DNA from: Candidatus Zixiibacteriota bacterium
GTDB taxonomy: Bacteria > Zixibacteria > MSB-5A5 > GN15 > FEB-12
DNA length: 64,000 nucleotides
Direction of reading: 5' to 3'
Assembly: GCA_020351995.1 (NCBI GenBank)
Contig: CP070674.1
Span: 1,197,045-1,261,044, forward strand
Shown here: piece after piece, positions 55,846 to 64,000 of the stretch
How positions within the stretch are numbered: the first letter of the stretch is position 1
Layout of the letters: each line of letters opens with the position of its first letter
Notes under the pieces: generated by a model
The model's input: only the letters and a program-made list of their open reading frames with translations
The model's database searches: none
What the model was told of the DNA's origin: nothing
Translations under genes and position numbers: made by a program

Positions 55846-57417
55846 ATGCGTCTCAGACATTCTACGTTCGCATCAATACTGGCTATGTTTCTGTCAATCC
55901 TGTTTATATCTATGGGCATGGCCGGAGATGTGTCCCGGTTGGAGAAAGCCCTCGAAGCTGCCGGTGAAAATCGAGCTGAACTCGAGACCGTTTTGGGCCA
56001 TTATTCCGGAGAAGGCCTTGAGAACGAATACGCCGCGGCAGTATTTCTCATCGAGAATATGGAAGGACATTCGTACGTCACCTATAATTATCACGATTCG
56101 AGCGGGCAGGAGATACCCTTTGATGTCCTGGCATATCCCGACTTCGATTCCCTTTTAGCAGCTGTTCGCGTGATAGAAAACAAGAGGGGAGAATTCGATT
56201 ATCGACGCAATCGAACTGCTGAAGACTTAACCAGTATATGCGCCGACTTTTTGATTGAACAGATAGATTATGCCTTTCGCGCCTGGCGCGAAAAGCCATG
56301 GGCACAGTTTCTGACCTTTGAGGAATTCTGCGAGTTCGTCCTACCCTATCGCGGCAGTAATGAGCCGTTGGAAAGCTGGCGCGGGTTCTTCTTTGAAAAA
56401 TTTACAGATATACCCGGTCAGATGTCTGACTCGACCGATCCGATCGAAGCTGCCTCGTTAATAAACAATGATGTCATGTCCTGGTTTCTCTTTGACCCCC
56501 GGTATTACTTTCATCCTACTGACCAGGGTTTCGCCGAGATGATGCGCAACAAAATGGGCCGGTGCGAAGATATGACCAATATCACCATTTATGCCATGCG
56601 CGCCAACGGACTCGCTGTAACCAGTGATTTCACACCGTTCTGGGCCAACTCCGGTAACAACCATGCCTGGAACGCCATCCTGACGCCGGGCGGCAAAGTG
56701 ATTCCGTTCATGGGGGCTGAACAAAATCCCGGTTCTTACCGGCTGGCCAACAAACTCGCCAAAGTCTATCGGAAGACTTTTGCTGTCCAGCCTGGTAACC
56801 TAATCTTTCAGGAGCGCAAGCAGGACAAAATCCCTTCATGGCTCGGTGGCAAGAACTATGTCGATGTTACTGCCGACTATACCGACGTTGCTGATGTTGC
56901 CGTCAAATTCGAGCCGGTAATTCCCGATTCCGTGGACATCGCCTATCTGTGCGTGTTCAATTCCGGTGAATGGCGGGCGATTCATTGGGCGAGAATAGAT
57001 AATGCGGTGGCAATCTTTGGCGACATGGGCGTCGGTATCGCGTATCTGCCTGCCTTGTACCTCGACGAAGAAATGGTACCCTTCGGTCCCCCGTTCATTC
57101 TATCCGAAACCGGTGATGTCAATCCCCTGCTTCGGCGCCCCGGCGACGGAATAACCGTAGAACTTGTTTCAACTACAAGCCGCAAACAAAAAGTGTCCAC
57201 TGATGGTATAGTCGAATCATCGCTCACGCCGGGTGAAACGTACGAACTGATGTATTGGAGCGATGGCTGGCAATCGTTCGCGAAATCCAAGGCTACGGGA
57301 GAACCGCTGAAGTTTGACAATGTGCCGTCCGGAGTTCTGTACTGGCTGGTGGCTGAAAACTCGGATAAAGAAGAGCGAGTTTTCACTATCAAAGATGGCC
57401 GGCAGGTCTGGTGGTGA
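55846..57417 (+). CDS. Exported transglutaminase-like protein
   Basis: 523 residues with a signal peptide (STFASILAMFLSILFISMGMAG). The transglutaminase/papain-like core has Cys240 in NKMGRCEDMTNITIYAMRA and His273 in SGNNHAWNAIL, the usual Cys-His spacing, with an acidic residue expected shortly after. N-terminal helices carry a conserved WREKPWAQFLTFEEFCEFVLPYR segment and C-terminal Ig-like strands follow. Family members are proteases or transglutaminases, and some are only binding proteins. It ends 88 bases before the MATE gene. Confidence 0.85.
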   Translation: MRLRHSTFASILAMFLSILFISMGMAGDVSRLEKALEAAGENRAELETVLGHYSGEGLENEYAAAVFLIENMEGHSYVTYNYHDSSGQEIPFDVLAYPDFDSLLAAVRVIENKRGEFDYRRNRTAEDLTSICADFLIEQIDYAFRAWREKPWAQFLTFEEFCEFVLPYRGSNEPLESWRGFFFEKFTDIPGQMSDSTDPIEAASLINNDVMSWFLFDPRYYFHPTDQGFAEMMRNKMGRCEDMTNITIYAMRANGLAVTSDFTPFWANSGNNHAWNAILTPGGKVIPFMGAEQNPGSYRLANKLAKVYRKTFAVQPGNLIFQERKQDKIPSWLGGKNYVDVTADYTDVADVAVKFEPVIPDSVDIAYLCVFNSGEWRAIHWARIDNAVAIFGDMGVGIAYLPALYLDEEMVPFGPPFILSETGDVNPLLRRPGDGITVELVSTTSRKQKVSTDGIVESSLTPGETYELMYWSDGWQSFAKSKATGEPLKFDNVPSGVLYWLVAENSDKEERVFTIKDGRQVWW

Positions 57418-57505
57418 AAGTAGCGGGAGGAAGTCATCGTCATCGGGAGGGAATTGTCTTTTCATGGTGAAACAAAGGGCATATTTCCCAGTATCTTAAC
57501 TAATC

Positions 57506-58879
57506 ATGGCCAGCTTAACAGACAAACATCGGGCGGATTATACCGAGGGATCTATAATTAGCTCCATTCTCAAAATGGGGCTGCCGTCGATGTTCGGCTT
57601 TCTCAGCCAGAACATTTACTCCCTGGTTGATACCTACTGGGTATCACGTCTCCCTCAAGGCGAGGTCGGGGTGGCCGCTGTTACCTTCTTTGCCACCATT
57701 CTGTGGTTCTTCTTTTCTGTCAATCAACTGGTCGGCCCGGGTTCGGTGGCCATAATCTCACGCCGCTACGGAGAGCGGGACTACCATAACGCCGAGAAAG
57801 CTATCAAGGAAACCCTCCTGCTCAAGCTAATATTTGGAGTGGTGTTTGGCATCATCGGCTATTTCTTCATCGACAAAATGCTTCTGCTCATGGGAGCTGA
57901 AGGCCCGGCCCTTACTGAAGGCATTGCTTATGGGCAGGTGATGTTCATCGGAATGGCCATAATGTTCGCGACCTATTCCATCTATACCGCCATGCGCGGT
58001 GTAGCCAATCCGCAGATGGCCATGTACCTTATGATCGGTTCGAACATACTTAACATGGTCCTCGATCCTATCATCATGTTTGGATACTTCGGATTCCCGG
58101 CTCTGGGCATCAAAGGAGCCGCCGTAGCATCGGTTGCCAGCTACACCATCACATTCGGGGTCGGCCTCTTCTTGTTCTACTCGGATTGCACTAATGTTCG
58201 TCTGCATTTGAAAGCCAAGGAGCGGATCTCTGTTCAGTCTATGTGGAAGATCGTAAGGATCGGGGTGCCAGCCTGGGCGGGGGACATGTCATTCTCGGGA
58301 GCTCGTCTCATTATAACTCCCCTCATTGCGGCCTTCGGAACCAAAGTGGTGGCCGCTTATGGCGTGGGAAACCAGGTCACTCACTTCGGTATTATGGTGC
58401 TGGTGGGCATCGGCCTTGGGCTCTCGTCCCTGATCGGTCATAACCTGGGAAGCCAGAAGTTCAAGCGTGCTCGGAAGACCGCCGATCAGGCCATTATGCT
58501 TGGCGTAGGTTTTATGACCGCGTTCGGCATCTTCGCTTTCGTCTTCGCCAGGGATATTATGCTGGTGTTTTTTGATGACCAGGATACCCTGCGCTACGGG
58601 GTCTTGATGCTTAGAATATTCGCGGTCAGTTTCCCCTTTCTCGGGCTCTACATGATGGTGGCCGAAATACATGTGGGGGTGGGCCTGAATTCCCCGGCCA
58701 TGGTTGTTAATATCATCCATTCATGGCTGTTCGAGGTTGTCCCGATAATATTTTTCACCCAGATATTGAGTTTCGACCAGAATGCCATATGGTGGACTTT
58801 GACCGGAGCCGGGATCATCTCGTCACTCGGATTCTATATTTATTACCGGCGCGGTCGCTGGCTCACCGTCAAAGTCTGA
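57506..58879 (+). CDS. MATE family efflux transporter
   Basis: 457 residues with twelve membrane helices. MATE marks include LKMGLPSMFGFLSQNIYSLVDTYWVSRL, the mid-helix VGPGSVAIISRRYGERD and the second-half repeat VRIGVPAWAGDMSFSGARL. It exports cationic drugs or metabolites with Na+ or H+. The substrate is not predictable. Separate from the PAS regulator downstream, which has its own promoter. Confidence 0.94.
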   Translation: MASLTDKHRADYTEGSIISSILKMGLPSMFGFLSQNIYSLVDTYWVSRLPQGEVGVAAVTFFATILWFFFSVNQLVGPGSVAIISRRYGERDYHNAEKAIKETLLLKLIFGVVFGIIGYFFIDKMLLLMGAEGPALTEGIAYGQVMFIGMAIMFATYSIYTAMRGVANPQMAMYLMIGSNILNMVLDPIIMFGYFGFPALGIKGAAVASVASYTITFGVGLFLFYSDCTNVRLHLKAKERISVQSMWKIVRIGVPAWAGDMSFSGARLIITPLIAAFGTKVVAAYGVGNQVTHFGIMVLVGIGLGLSSLIGHNLGSQKFKRARKTADQAIMLGVGFMTAFGIFAFVFARDIMLVFFDDQDTLRYGVLMLRIFAVSFPFLGLYMMVAEIHVGVGLNSPAMVVNIIHSWLFEVVPIIFFTQILSFDQNAIWWTLTGAGIISSLGFYIYYRRGRWLTVKV

Positions 58880-58911
58880 CCTATTCTGTACCATAAAAAC
58901 CGCCAAAGTTC

Positions 58912-58959
58912 TTGACAATAACTCAACTGAGGACTATCATATGGGGTATATATAGGGTA
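58912..58959 (+). promoter_or_regulatory. Promoter of the PAS-LuxR gene with repeated GGGTA elements
   Basis: TTGACA (58912-58917), exact 17-base spacer, TATCAT (58935-58940). Immediately after, GGGGTATATATAGGGTA (58943-58959) contains two GGGTA half-sites in direct repeat over the likely start point. The same TAGGGTA occurs as an inverted repeat behind the gene at 60838-60858. Operator function is inferred. Confidence 0.7.
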
Positions 58960-59023
58960 ATGTGTACCTGTTTGGTCCGCCGTTCGGCTTTGGAGAAGGC
59001 ACCGAACGGGATTGGGGGCTTAG

Positions 59024-60802
59024 ATGAAGAAAAGACGACCTGAAACTGACGACCTGAGAAGACCGCATCGTGGGGACAGTATCCTCAACGATATAGAGGG
59101 AACGGCCAGTGTTCGGGACCGCTTTGAGCTCTTCAAACTCGCTCTTGAATCTCTTCCGTATCCATTCTGCCTGATTGATGCCGAGGACTATGGTGTCAAG
59201 CTGGCCAATTCGGCTGCCGGCCTCTCCAGAGGTGACCGGTCCAGAAAGTGTTTTGCGGTCACGCACCATAAAGACCGCCCCTGCCACGAATCTGGTATCC
59301 CGTGTCCTATCGAAATAGTCAAAACCACCGGAAAGCCGGCCGTGGTAGAACACATGCACCCAGACCGCAAAGGCAATAGGAGATATTTCGAGGTCCACGG
59401 TTACCCGGTATTCGATTCGGACGGTAGTGTTTCGAGCATCATTGAATATTCGCTCGATGTTACCCAGCGGCGGCTGGCTGAACAAGCCCTCAAAGAATCC
59501 GAGGCCCGATGGCGCACCCTTGTTGAAAACGCTCCTGACACCGTGTTTATGGTTGACCACAAGGGAACGATTCTGTTTGTGAATCGCTGCCCCAACGGCA
59601 AAACGCCTGAACAGCTTGTCGGAAGAAGCATATTCGAGTGCGTTCCAGCAGAGCACAAAAGGATGGTCAAGGAGACTATTGACCGGGTTTTTCGAACCGG
59701 TCGACCTGACCGGTATGAATTCGATGCCAAAGACGGCCCGATTAGCAGGTGGTACTCTACACGCCTTGGGCCGATCAAACGCGAGGAAAAGACCGTCGCC
59801 GTAATCCTCATGACCAGAGATACCACCGACCGCAAGCGCATAGAAAAAGCCCTGCGTGAGGTCCAGGCGCAATTGGAATTCCGCGTGGAAGAACGTACCG
59901 AAGCCCTGAGAAAAACCAATGAAGAGCTTGCCCGCGAAGTATCGGTTCGCCGGGAGACCGAGGAAGCACTGCGAGAATCCGAGGAAATACACAGGGTCTT
60001 GCTGGGCCAGATATCCGACGCTGTCCTGATCACGGACGATCAGGGCCGCTTCACTTATGTCAGTTCCGGAGCGGATACTATATTCGGTTATTCTGTCAAC
60101 GAGATTATGGCTATGGAGGGCGTGGACCTCCTACTGGGCCCCGGCCTGTTTGTCCCGTCAGACTTTGAGACTAGCGACGAGTTGCCTAACATCAAATGCA
60201 CCATCGTGGACAAATCAGGAAGACCCCACACACTTCTCGTCAATGTCAAACTTGCCGCCATCGGAAAAGGTACCACCCTGTACACATGCCGCGACATAAC
60301 TCGCCTGAGTCAGGCTGAAGAGGCTCTCAAGGCAGTGAATGAAGAACTCGAGGTTGAAAGACAGACTCTCAGGGAGAAGAACACCGCTCTTAAGGAAATC
60401 CTCGGTCAGATCGAAGATGAAAAGAGACGCATGGCTACCCAGCTGCACCTGAACATCAACCGCATGGCCATTCCGATTCTCAACGCGTTGGAGGAGAAAA
60501 CCACCCACGATGGTGAATATTTTGTGGCTCTACTTCGAAACACCCTCAGCGACATAACTTCGCCGTTCATCAGCAAGCTGGAGTCCGGTTTTTCTAACTT
60601 AACCCCAAGAGAATTGGAGATTTGCCACATGATTAAGAGCGGATTTACCAGCAAGCAGATAGCCTCCGCTCTCAATACTTCGCCTGAGACTGTCTTGAAG
60701 CAGAGAAAGACGATCAGGCGGAAATTGGGCATCTCCAATCTCAAAGTCAATCTTGTTACCCACCTTAAGTCGTTGGAACACTCGTCCTTAGGGGCATCAT
60801 AG
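59024..60802 (+). CDS. PAS-sensor LuxR-type transcription regulator
   Basis: 592 residues, no membrane segment. PAS1 (about 30-155) has Cys76, HH81-82, Cys87 and Cys94 in the pattern CF...HH...PC......CP, which in relatives suggests a redox or metal cofactor. PAS2 (about 160-285) and PAS3 (about 325-435) follow, with coiled-coil linkers (RTEALRKTNEELAREV). The C-terminal LuxR helix-turn-helix is LTPRELEICHMIKSGFTSKQIASALNTSPETVLKQRKTIRRKL. The protein lacks a kinase domain, so it likely senses a signal and binds DNA directly. The repeats on either side of its gene suggest autoregulation. Confidence 0.9.
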   Translation: MKKRRPETDDLRRPHRGDSILNDIEGTASVRDRFELFKLALESLPYPFCLIDAEDYGVKLANSAAGLSRGDRSRKCFAVTHHKDRPCHESGIPCPIEIVKTTGKPAVVEHMHPDRKGNRRYFEVHGYPVFDSDGSVSSIIEYSLDVTQRRLAEQALKESEARWRTLVENAPDTVFMVDHKGTILFVNRCPNGKTPEQLVGRSIFECVPAEHKRMVKETIDRVFRTGRPDRYEFDAKDGPISRWYSTRLGPIKREEKTVAVILMTRDTTDRKRIEKALREVQAQLEFRVEERTEALRKTNEELAREVSVRRETEEALRESEEIHRVLLGQISDAVLITDDQGRFTYVSSGADTIFGYSVNEIMAMEGVDLLLGPGLFVPSDFETSDELPNIKCTIVDKSGRPHTLLVNVKLAAIGKGTTLYTCRDITRLSQAEEALKAVNEELEVERQTLREKNTALKEILGQIEDEKRRMATQLHLNINRMAIPILNALEEKTTHDGEYFVALLRNTLSDITSPFISKLESGFSNLTPRELEICHMIKSGFTSKQIASALNTSPETVLKQRKTIRRKLGISNLKVNLVTHLKSLEHSSLGAS

Positions 60803-61292
60803 CGCCACCTGATGCTACTGCCTCGAAACGGCGCAAATAGGGTACGATAAATACCCTAAATGTCCCCAATAATGGCCCCTTGATTAAAATTAAAATCAGC
60901 AGATAATTGGTAATAGAAAAAAGACAAGAGAGGTCGTGTAAGCAACCATGTCGGCGCACTACGTTGCGGGGATGAAACCATCGGAGATTTTGGCCCATCG
61001 AAAAGAGATTCCCATACCGTCGCGACGGAGATGGCGCCAGGCAAGACCGACAATTGTGGGCAATGTTTGGGGGGTTAGAACAAGCCGGGAGCGAGGTGGA
61101 CGGGCCCGGGGGTGTGTAAGGATGGCTCGACCTCGCTCCCGTAAAAGATGATAGAGGAGGACCTTTTTTACATATAGCCGTTGAGTGCTCAAGCGGGATC
61201 TAGTATCTCCCGCCTGACACTGGCACATTCCGGGCTGGTATCAGAAGCACCTGAACTTTAGGCGAAGCAACACGTGGATAGGAGTCACACCT
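60803..61292 (+). other. 490-base leader region of the ECF sigma gene, rich in hairpins
   Basis: No plausible protein. Contents in order: the inverted repeat at 60838-60858; a possible distant pair TGTCGG/CCGACA (60949-60954 with 61047-61052); a perfect palindrome CCGTCGCGACGG (61017-61028); a 12-pair perfect stem CGGGAGCGAGGT/ACCTCGCTCCCG (61086-61097, 61130-61141) with a 32-base loop; and GCGGGA/TCCCGC (61193-61198, 61208-61213). I could not match it to a known riboswitch, 6S, SRP, tmRNA or RNase P RNA. It may be a regulatory leader or an uncharacterised small RNA. Confidence 0.5.
60838..60858. promoter_or_regulatory. Perfect inverted repeat TAGGGTA-N7-TACCCTA
   Basis: Seven-base arms at 60838-60844 and 60852-60858, spacer 7, just behind the PAS-LuxR gene. 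The arm matches the TAGGGTA at 58953-58959 in the promoter of that gene. It may be a binding site of this regulator that acts on the next transcript. Confidence 0.5.
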
Positions 61293-62003
61293 ATGAGTCA
61301 GGCGCTGGAGAAAAGTCAGGCGCGAAAGCCTCGCGTCAAACAGAAGCCTCGGAAGAGTTCTTCCAAACCGCATGTCAGAGAGCAGAAAAACAAAAACCCT
61401 CGCAGATCCAAAAATGGGGAGGATCAGGACGATGCTCAGGCCCGAATTTTAATCGCGCAGATTCAGCGTGGCAATCAACAGGCCTTTGCGGAACTCGTCG
61501 AACGTTACCATCGTCAGGTGGCCGCCCTGGCCTACAAAATGGTCAACAATTATGATGAGGCTGCCGATGTAGCCCAGATCGTCTTTGTCAAGATGTACGA
61601 CAATGTCTGGCGCTATGACGACAGCAAGAAATTCTACAGCTGGTTGTATCGGATTACCGTCAATGCCGCTATTGATTATATGCGCAAGCATAAGCGGCAC
61701 CGGCACGAATCACTCGAGGACTATCACGAAACCACCGATACTTCGTCAACTGATCCCGAGTCGTCCTATCGAAGGAATCAGATCAGCCAGTTTGTGGAGG
61801 AAGCCACGCAGTCGCTGAGCGCAAAGCAACGTTCGGCTTTTGTCCTGCGCGATATTGAGGGCTGTGACATTAACGAAGTCGCCGATTCTTTGAATGTCTC
61901 TGAGGCGACCGTCAGATGGTATCTCCATCGAGCGCGGACAAAGATACGTAAGGAGTTGAAGCGTCAGTGCCCGCAGGTCCTGAGTTTTCTCGGGATATAT
62001 TGA
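61293..62003 (+). CDS. ECF-type RNA polymerase sigma factor
   Basis: 236 residues. Residues 1-48 are a basic, Lys/Arg/Ser-rich extension not seen in most ECF factors. Region 2 is DEAADVAQIVFVKMYDNVWRYDDSKKFYSWLYRITVNAAIDYMRK. Region 4 contains LSAKQRSAFVLRDIEGCDINEVADSLNVSEATVRWYLHRARTKIRKEL. AGGAG stands before the ATG at 61293. No anti-sigma gene is adjacent; the long leader upstream may take over control. Confidence 0.94.
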   Translation: MSQALEKSQARKPRVKQKPRKSSSKPHVREQKNKNPRRSKNGEDQDDAQARILIAQIQRGNQQAFAELVERYHRQVAALAYKMVNNYDEAADVAQIVFVKMYDNVWRYDDSKKFYSWLYRITVNAAIDYMRKHKRHRHESLEDYHETTDTSSTDPESSYRRNQISQFVEEATQSLSAKQRSAFVLRDIEGCDINEVADSLNVSEATVRWYLHRARTKIRKELKRQCPQVLSFLGIY

Positions 62004-62101
62004 GACTCATAGCCCAAATCATGGCTCACGGTTTTACTTTGAGCACGGCGTGAGAAGAAAATTGCCATATTTCCGCGAAATTGGTGTATCTTTAGCGGAT
62101 T

Positions 62102-63283
62102 ATGGCGCTCGGCATCAAGAAAGTCTCCGTCTTCACGGTCACCTTTTCTGCAGTGACAGTCTATATCGGCTTCTATGCCTGGCGCGTGATGTTCAATAAC
62201 TTCGCGGTGGAGATTTTCGATGCCTCGCCGACCGATGTCGGCCTGATCCAGGCCGCCCGTGAAATACCCGGCCTTCTCGCCTTTGGTGCCGGGGCCCTGG
62301 CGCTGTATTTCACCGAATCCAAGGTGGCCGCAATATCGATTGTTACAATCGGATTGGGGCTGTTGCTCTGCGGTTTGGCACCGTCGCTGGTACTTCTCGG
62401 TGTTGGTACGGTAGTAATGTCGTTCGGATTTCACTACTTCGAACCGAACAATTCTTCTCAGCTTCTGATGCTGTCCAATCACAACGAGCTCGGTCGTGCC
62501 CAGGGAAAGCTGCTCTCGTACGAAGCGATGGCCGGTCTGGCCGGTGCCGGGTTGGTGCTCTTGCTCACTTTCTTTCTCGATTTCAGATCGACTTTCTACA
62601 TAATTGCTGCGGTGGTCATCGCGATTGGGCTTTATCTAACTATTGCCTTGCCATCCAATAGAGCTGCGCAAGAGAAGCGAAAGGTCCGCCTGAAGAAGAA
62701 ATACTGGCTATACTATTCGCTGTCGTTCCTGCGTGGCTGCCGCCGTCACATCTTTACCACTTTCGCCATATTTCTCCTGGTGAAAAACCACGGTCTGAAC
62801 ATATCGGTCATTTCAACCATAATGCTGGCTAACTCGGCCCTGACCATCTTCACAAATCGACTCCTGGGCAACCTTAGCGATAAATTAGGGGAGAGGACAG
62901 TGCTGGTGAGTTGCTCATTTCTACTCGTATTCATTTTCAGCGGTTATGCTTATGTTAGCTATTTACCCGTTCTCATAGCGTTTTACTTTATTGACCACGT
63001 TCTGTTCGGTTCTTCGATAGCCCTGAAATCATATCTGCGCAAGATGGCCCCACCCGAGGACTTGACCAACTGCCTGTCGTTCGGTATGACCGCCAATCAT
63101 ATCACTGCTGTGATAATCCCTGTTGTCGGGGGTGTCTTGTGGAGCACCTTCGGTCACGAAGTGACTTTTATTGCCGGTGCCGCCATTGTCTTTATCGATA
63201 TGCTCCTAGCTCTGAAAGTGCCGGGGAGAACGAAAGCAATTGTATCCGGCAGTCTGGAGCCGGTAAATAAGGATAGCGTCTGA
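62102..63283 (+). CDS. MFS transporter
   Basis: 393 residues, twelve membrane helices in two halves. The intracellular loop between helices 8 and 9 has NRLLGNLSDKLGERTVLV, a form of the MFS signature. The substrate is unknown; the family includes drug and sugar exporters. The stop overlaps the GNAT gene by one base (TGATG), so the two are coupled. Confidence 0.88.
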   Translation: MALGIKKVSVFTVTFSAVTVYIGFYAWRVMFNNFAVEIFDASPTDVGLIQAAREIPGLLAFGAGALALYFTESKVAAISIVTIGLGLLLCGLAPSLVLLGVGTVVMSFGFHYFEPNNSSQLLMLSNHNELGRAQGKLLSYEAMAGLAGAGLVLLLTFFLDFRSTFYIIAAVVIAIGLYLTIALPSNRAAQEKRKVRLKKKYWLYYSLSFLRGCRRHIFTTFAIFLLVKNHGLNISVISTIMLANSALTIFTNRLLGNLSDKLGERTVLVSCSFLLVFIFSGYAYVSYLPVLIAFYFIDHVLFGSSIALKSYLRKMAPPEDLTNCLSFGMTANHITAVIIPVVGGVLWSTFGHEVTFIAGAAIVFIDMLLALKVPGRTKAIVSGSLEPVNKDSV

Positions 63284-63729
63284 TGACACAACCGAACATA
63301 ACACTGCGAGAAATAACCGAAGACACCGTAAACGATATCTTGGCTCTCGAAGTAGCCGCCCACCAGAAAGGATTCGTCGCCACCAACGCCAAATCTATCG
63401 CGCAGGCACACTTTTGCGAGAACGCCTGGTTCCGCGCCATATACGCGGATGATACCCCGGTCGGTTTCGTAATGCTCTATATCGACACCGAAAAGCCGGA
63501 GTATTTCCTCTGGCGCTTTATGATCGATGAAAAGTACCAGAAGAAAGACTATGGACTCCGGGCTATGGAATTGGTAATTCAATTTGTACGAACCTTCCCA
63601 AACGCAACCAGGCTGGAACTGAGTTATGCGCCGGGTGAAGGTGATCCATCCGGGTTCTACGCCAGGCTTGGCTTTCTCGAAACAGGCGAATGGCTCAACA
63701 AGCAGAAAGTCATGAGACTGACCCTGTAA
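63283..63729 (+). CDS. GNAT N-acetyltransferase
   Basis: 148 residues. The acetyl-CoA site is in LWRFMIDEKYQKKDYGLRAMELVIQF (the Q/RxxGxG-like motif A reads KKDYGLRA). The C-terminus has YAPGEGDPSGFYARLGFLETGEW. It resembles spermidine acetyltransferases (BltD/PaiA-like). It is translationally coupled to the MFS transporter, so a modify-and-export pair for a polyamine or drug is possible. Confidence 0.9.
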   Translation: MTQPNITLREITEDTVNDILALEVAAHQKGFVATNAKSIAQAHFCENAWFRAIYADDTPVGFVMLYIDTEKPEYFLWRFMIDEKYQKKDYGLRAMELVIQFVRTFPNATRLELSYAPGEGDPSGFYARLGFLETGEWLNKQKVMRLTL

Positions 63730-63818
63730 ATCAGAGATTTGTATTTACCGGAGGCAAGGCCGTATTTGCCCGGTACATTTGTATAATGTATATTAGCGTC
63801 ATGTAGAGGATTGATTAT

Positions 63819-64000
63819 ATGCTGCGCCAATTGTCGCAGAAGCACATCAAGATTCTGGCAATGCTGGTTCTGGGTCTTGTATTCTCGGTAGCCCTGGCCG
63901 AGGACGACTCCCTCCGGATCGATACCATCAGGAACCTTGAGGTAGACAGCAATCTCACTCTCACGACCGATACACTATCAGCGGCCCCTAAAGACAGCCT
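63819..64000 (+). CDS. Exported protein, N-terminal fragment
   Basis: Runs off the right edge. ATG at 63819-63821 has AGAGGA eight bases ahead and begins a signal peptide (MLRQLSQKHIKILAMLVLGLVFSVALAEDD). About 40 residues of Asp/Thr/Leu-rich sequence follow. Too short to assign. A TATAAT at 63782-63787 may be its -10. Confidence 0.7.
   Translation, partial: MLRQLSQKHIKILAMLVLGLVFSVALAEDDSLRIDTIRNLEVDSNLTLTTDTLSAAPKDS

Noticed and set aside
58937..59992. Minus-strand open frame of 351 codons
   Set aside because: It lies opposite the PAS-LuxR gene, whose domains are clear; the frame has no recognisable protein features.
59401..60033. Minus-strand open frame of 210 codons, Ser/Arg-rich
   Set aside because: Shadow of the PAS regulator; composition typical of an antisense frame.
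60948..61151. 67-codon frame in the sigma leader
   Set aside because: Arg-rich composition with no ribosome site; it runs through the strong hairpins.
60803..61292. Known structured RNA (RNase P, tmRNA, SRP, 6S, cobalamin or c-di-GMP riboswitch)
   Set aside because: None of the conserved core motifs of these classes is seen; left as unassigned structure.

Overview
This is a chromosomal stretch from a Gram-negative, probably anaerobic or facultative bacterium, about half GC, with ordinary bacterial genes packed on both strands and no phage, insertion sequence or CRISPR array. Several traits suggest the FCB side of the tree (Bacteroidota relatives such as Zixibacteria, Marinimicrobia or Ignavibacteria-like lineages). 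These are secreted proteins with a C-terminal YPNPF/YPNPY sorting-type domain, two GWxTD-domain proteins, an alternative GlmU-like protein of the Bacteroidota type, BACON and DUF1573 domains, and TTGACA/TATAAT-like promoters. The phylum is an inference; no rRNA is present.

Layout. 1-3.5 kb (minus): RND efflux permease (cut by the window edge), its adaptor and a dicarboxylate/glutamate symporter. 3.7-13.2 kb: a large secreted FG-GAP protein, a methyltransferase, a second large secreted protein and an odd receiver/PEP-synthase-like protein. 13.3-15.2 kb (minus): gdhA and an IscA/HesB-like protein with an in-frame UGA. 15.5-21.3 kb (plus): sugar and polysaccharide genes (GlmU-like, galT, glgA, a membrane glycosyltransferase). 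21.3-24.9 kb: tRNA-Gly, tRNA-Cys, ferredoxin, a DUF1573 protein with a cysteine-synthase-like enzyme, a SPOR lipoprotein and a YjbQ protein. 25-31.3 kb: S9 peptidase, a Cys-rich protein, a zinc-ribbon/PEGA/TPR membrane protein and a lipoprotein. 31.5-43.2 kb (plus): membrane pyrophosphatase, a Yip1 protein, then a TolC / adaptor / ABC ATPase / two MacB permeases / two GWxTD proteins block. 43.3-47.8 kb (minus): two DUF1573 proteins (one with an in-frame UGA), a GlcD-type flavoprotein and an exported bleomycin-hydrolase-type peptidase. 48-54.7 kb (plus): hisS, a ROK glucokinase, tRNA-Phe, a dTDP-sugar operon and tRNA-Tyr. 54.9-64 kb (plus): a BACON lipoprotein, an exported transglutaminase-like protein, a MATE pump, a PAS-LuxR regulator, an ECF sigma factor with a long structured leader, an MFS pump, a GNAT enzyme and the start of an exported protein.

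The most interesting signal is recoding of UGA. Two genes are each broken by a single in-frame TGA exactly where the family has a conserved cysteine. One is the IscA/HesB-like protein (U35), a family already known to have selenocysteine forms. The other is a DUF1573 protein in which U68-G69-C70 replaces the C68-G69-C70 of the paralogue encoded right beside it. Many neighbouring genes end in TGA, so UGA is a normal stop here; selenocysteine insertion is the simplest reading. The DUF1573 case suggests a redox or metal-linked role for this uncharacterised periplasmic family.
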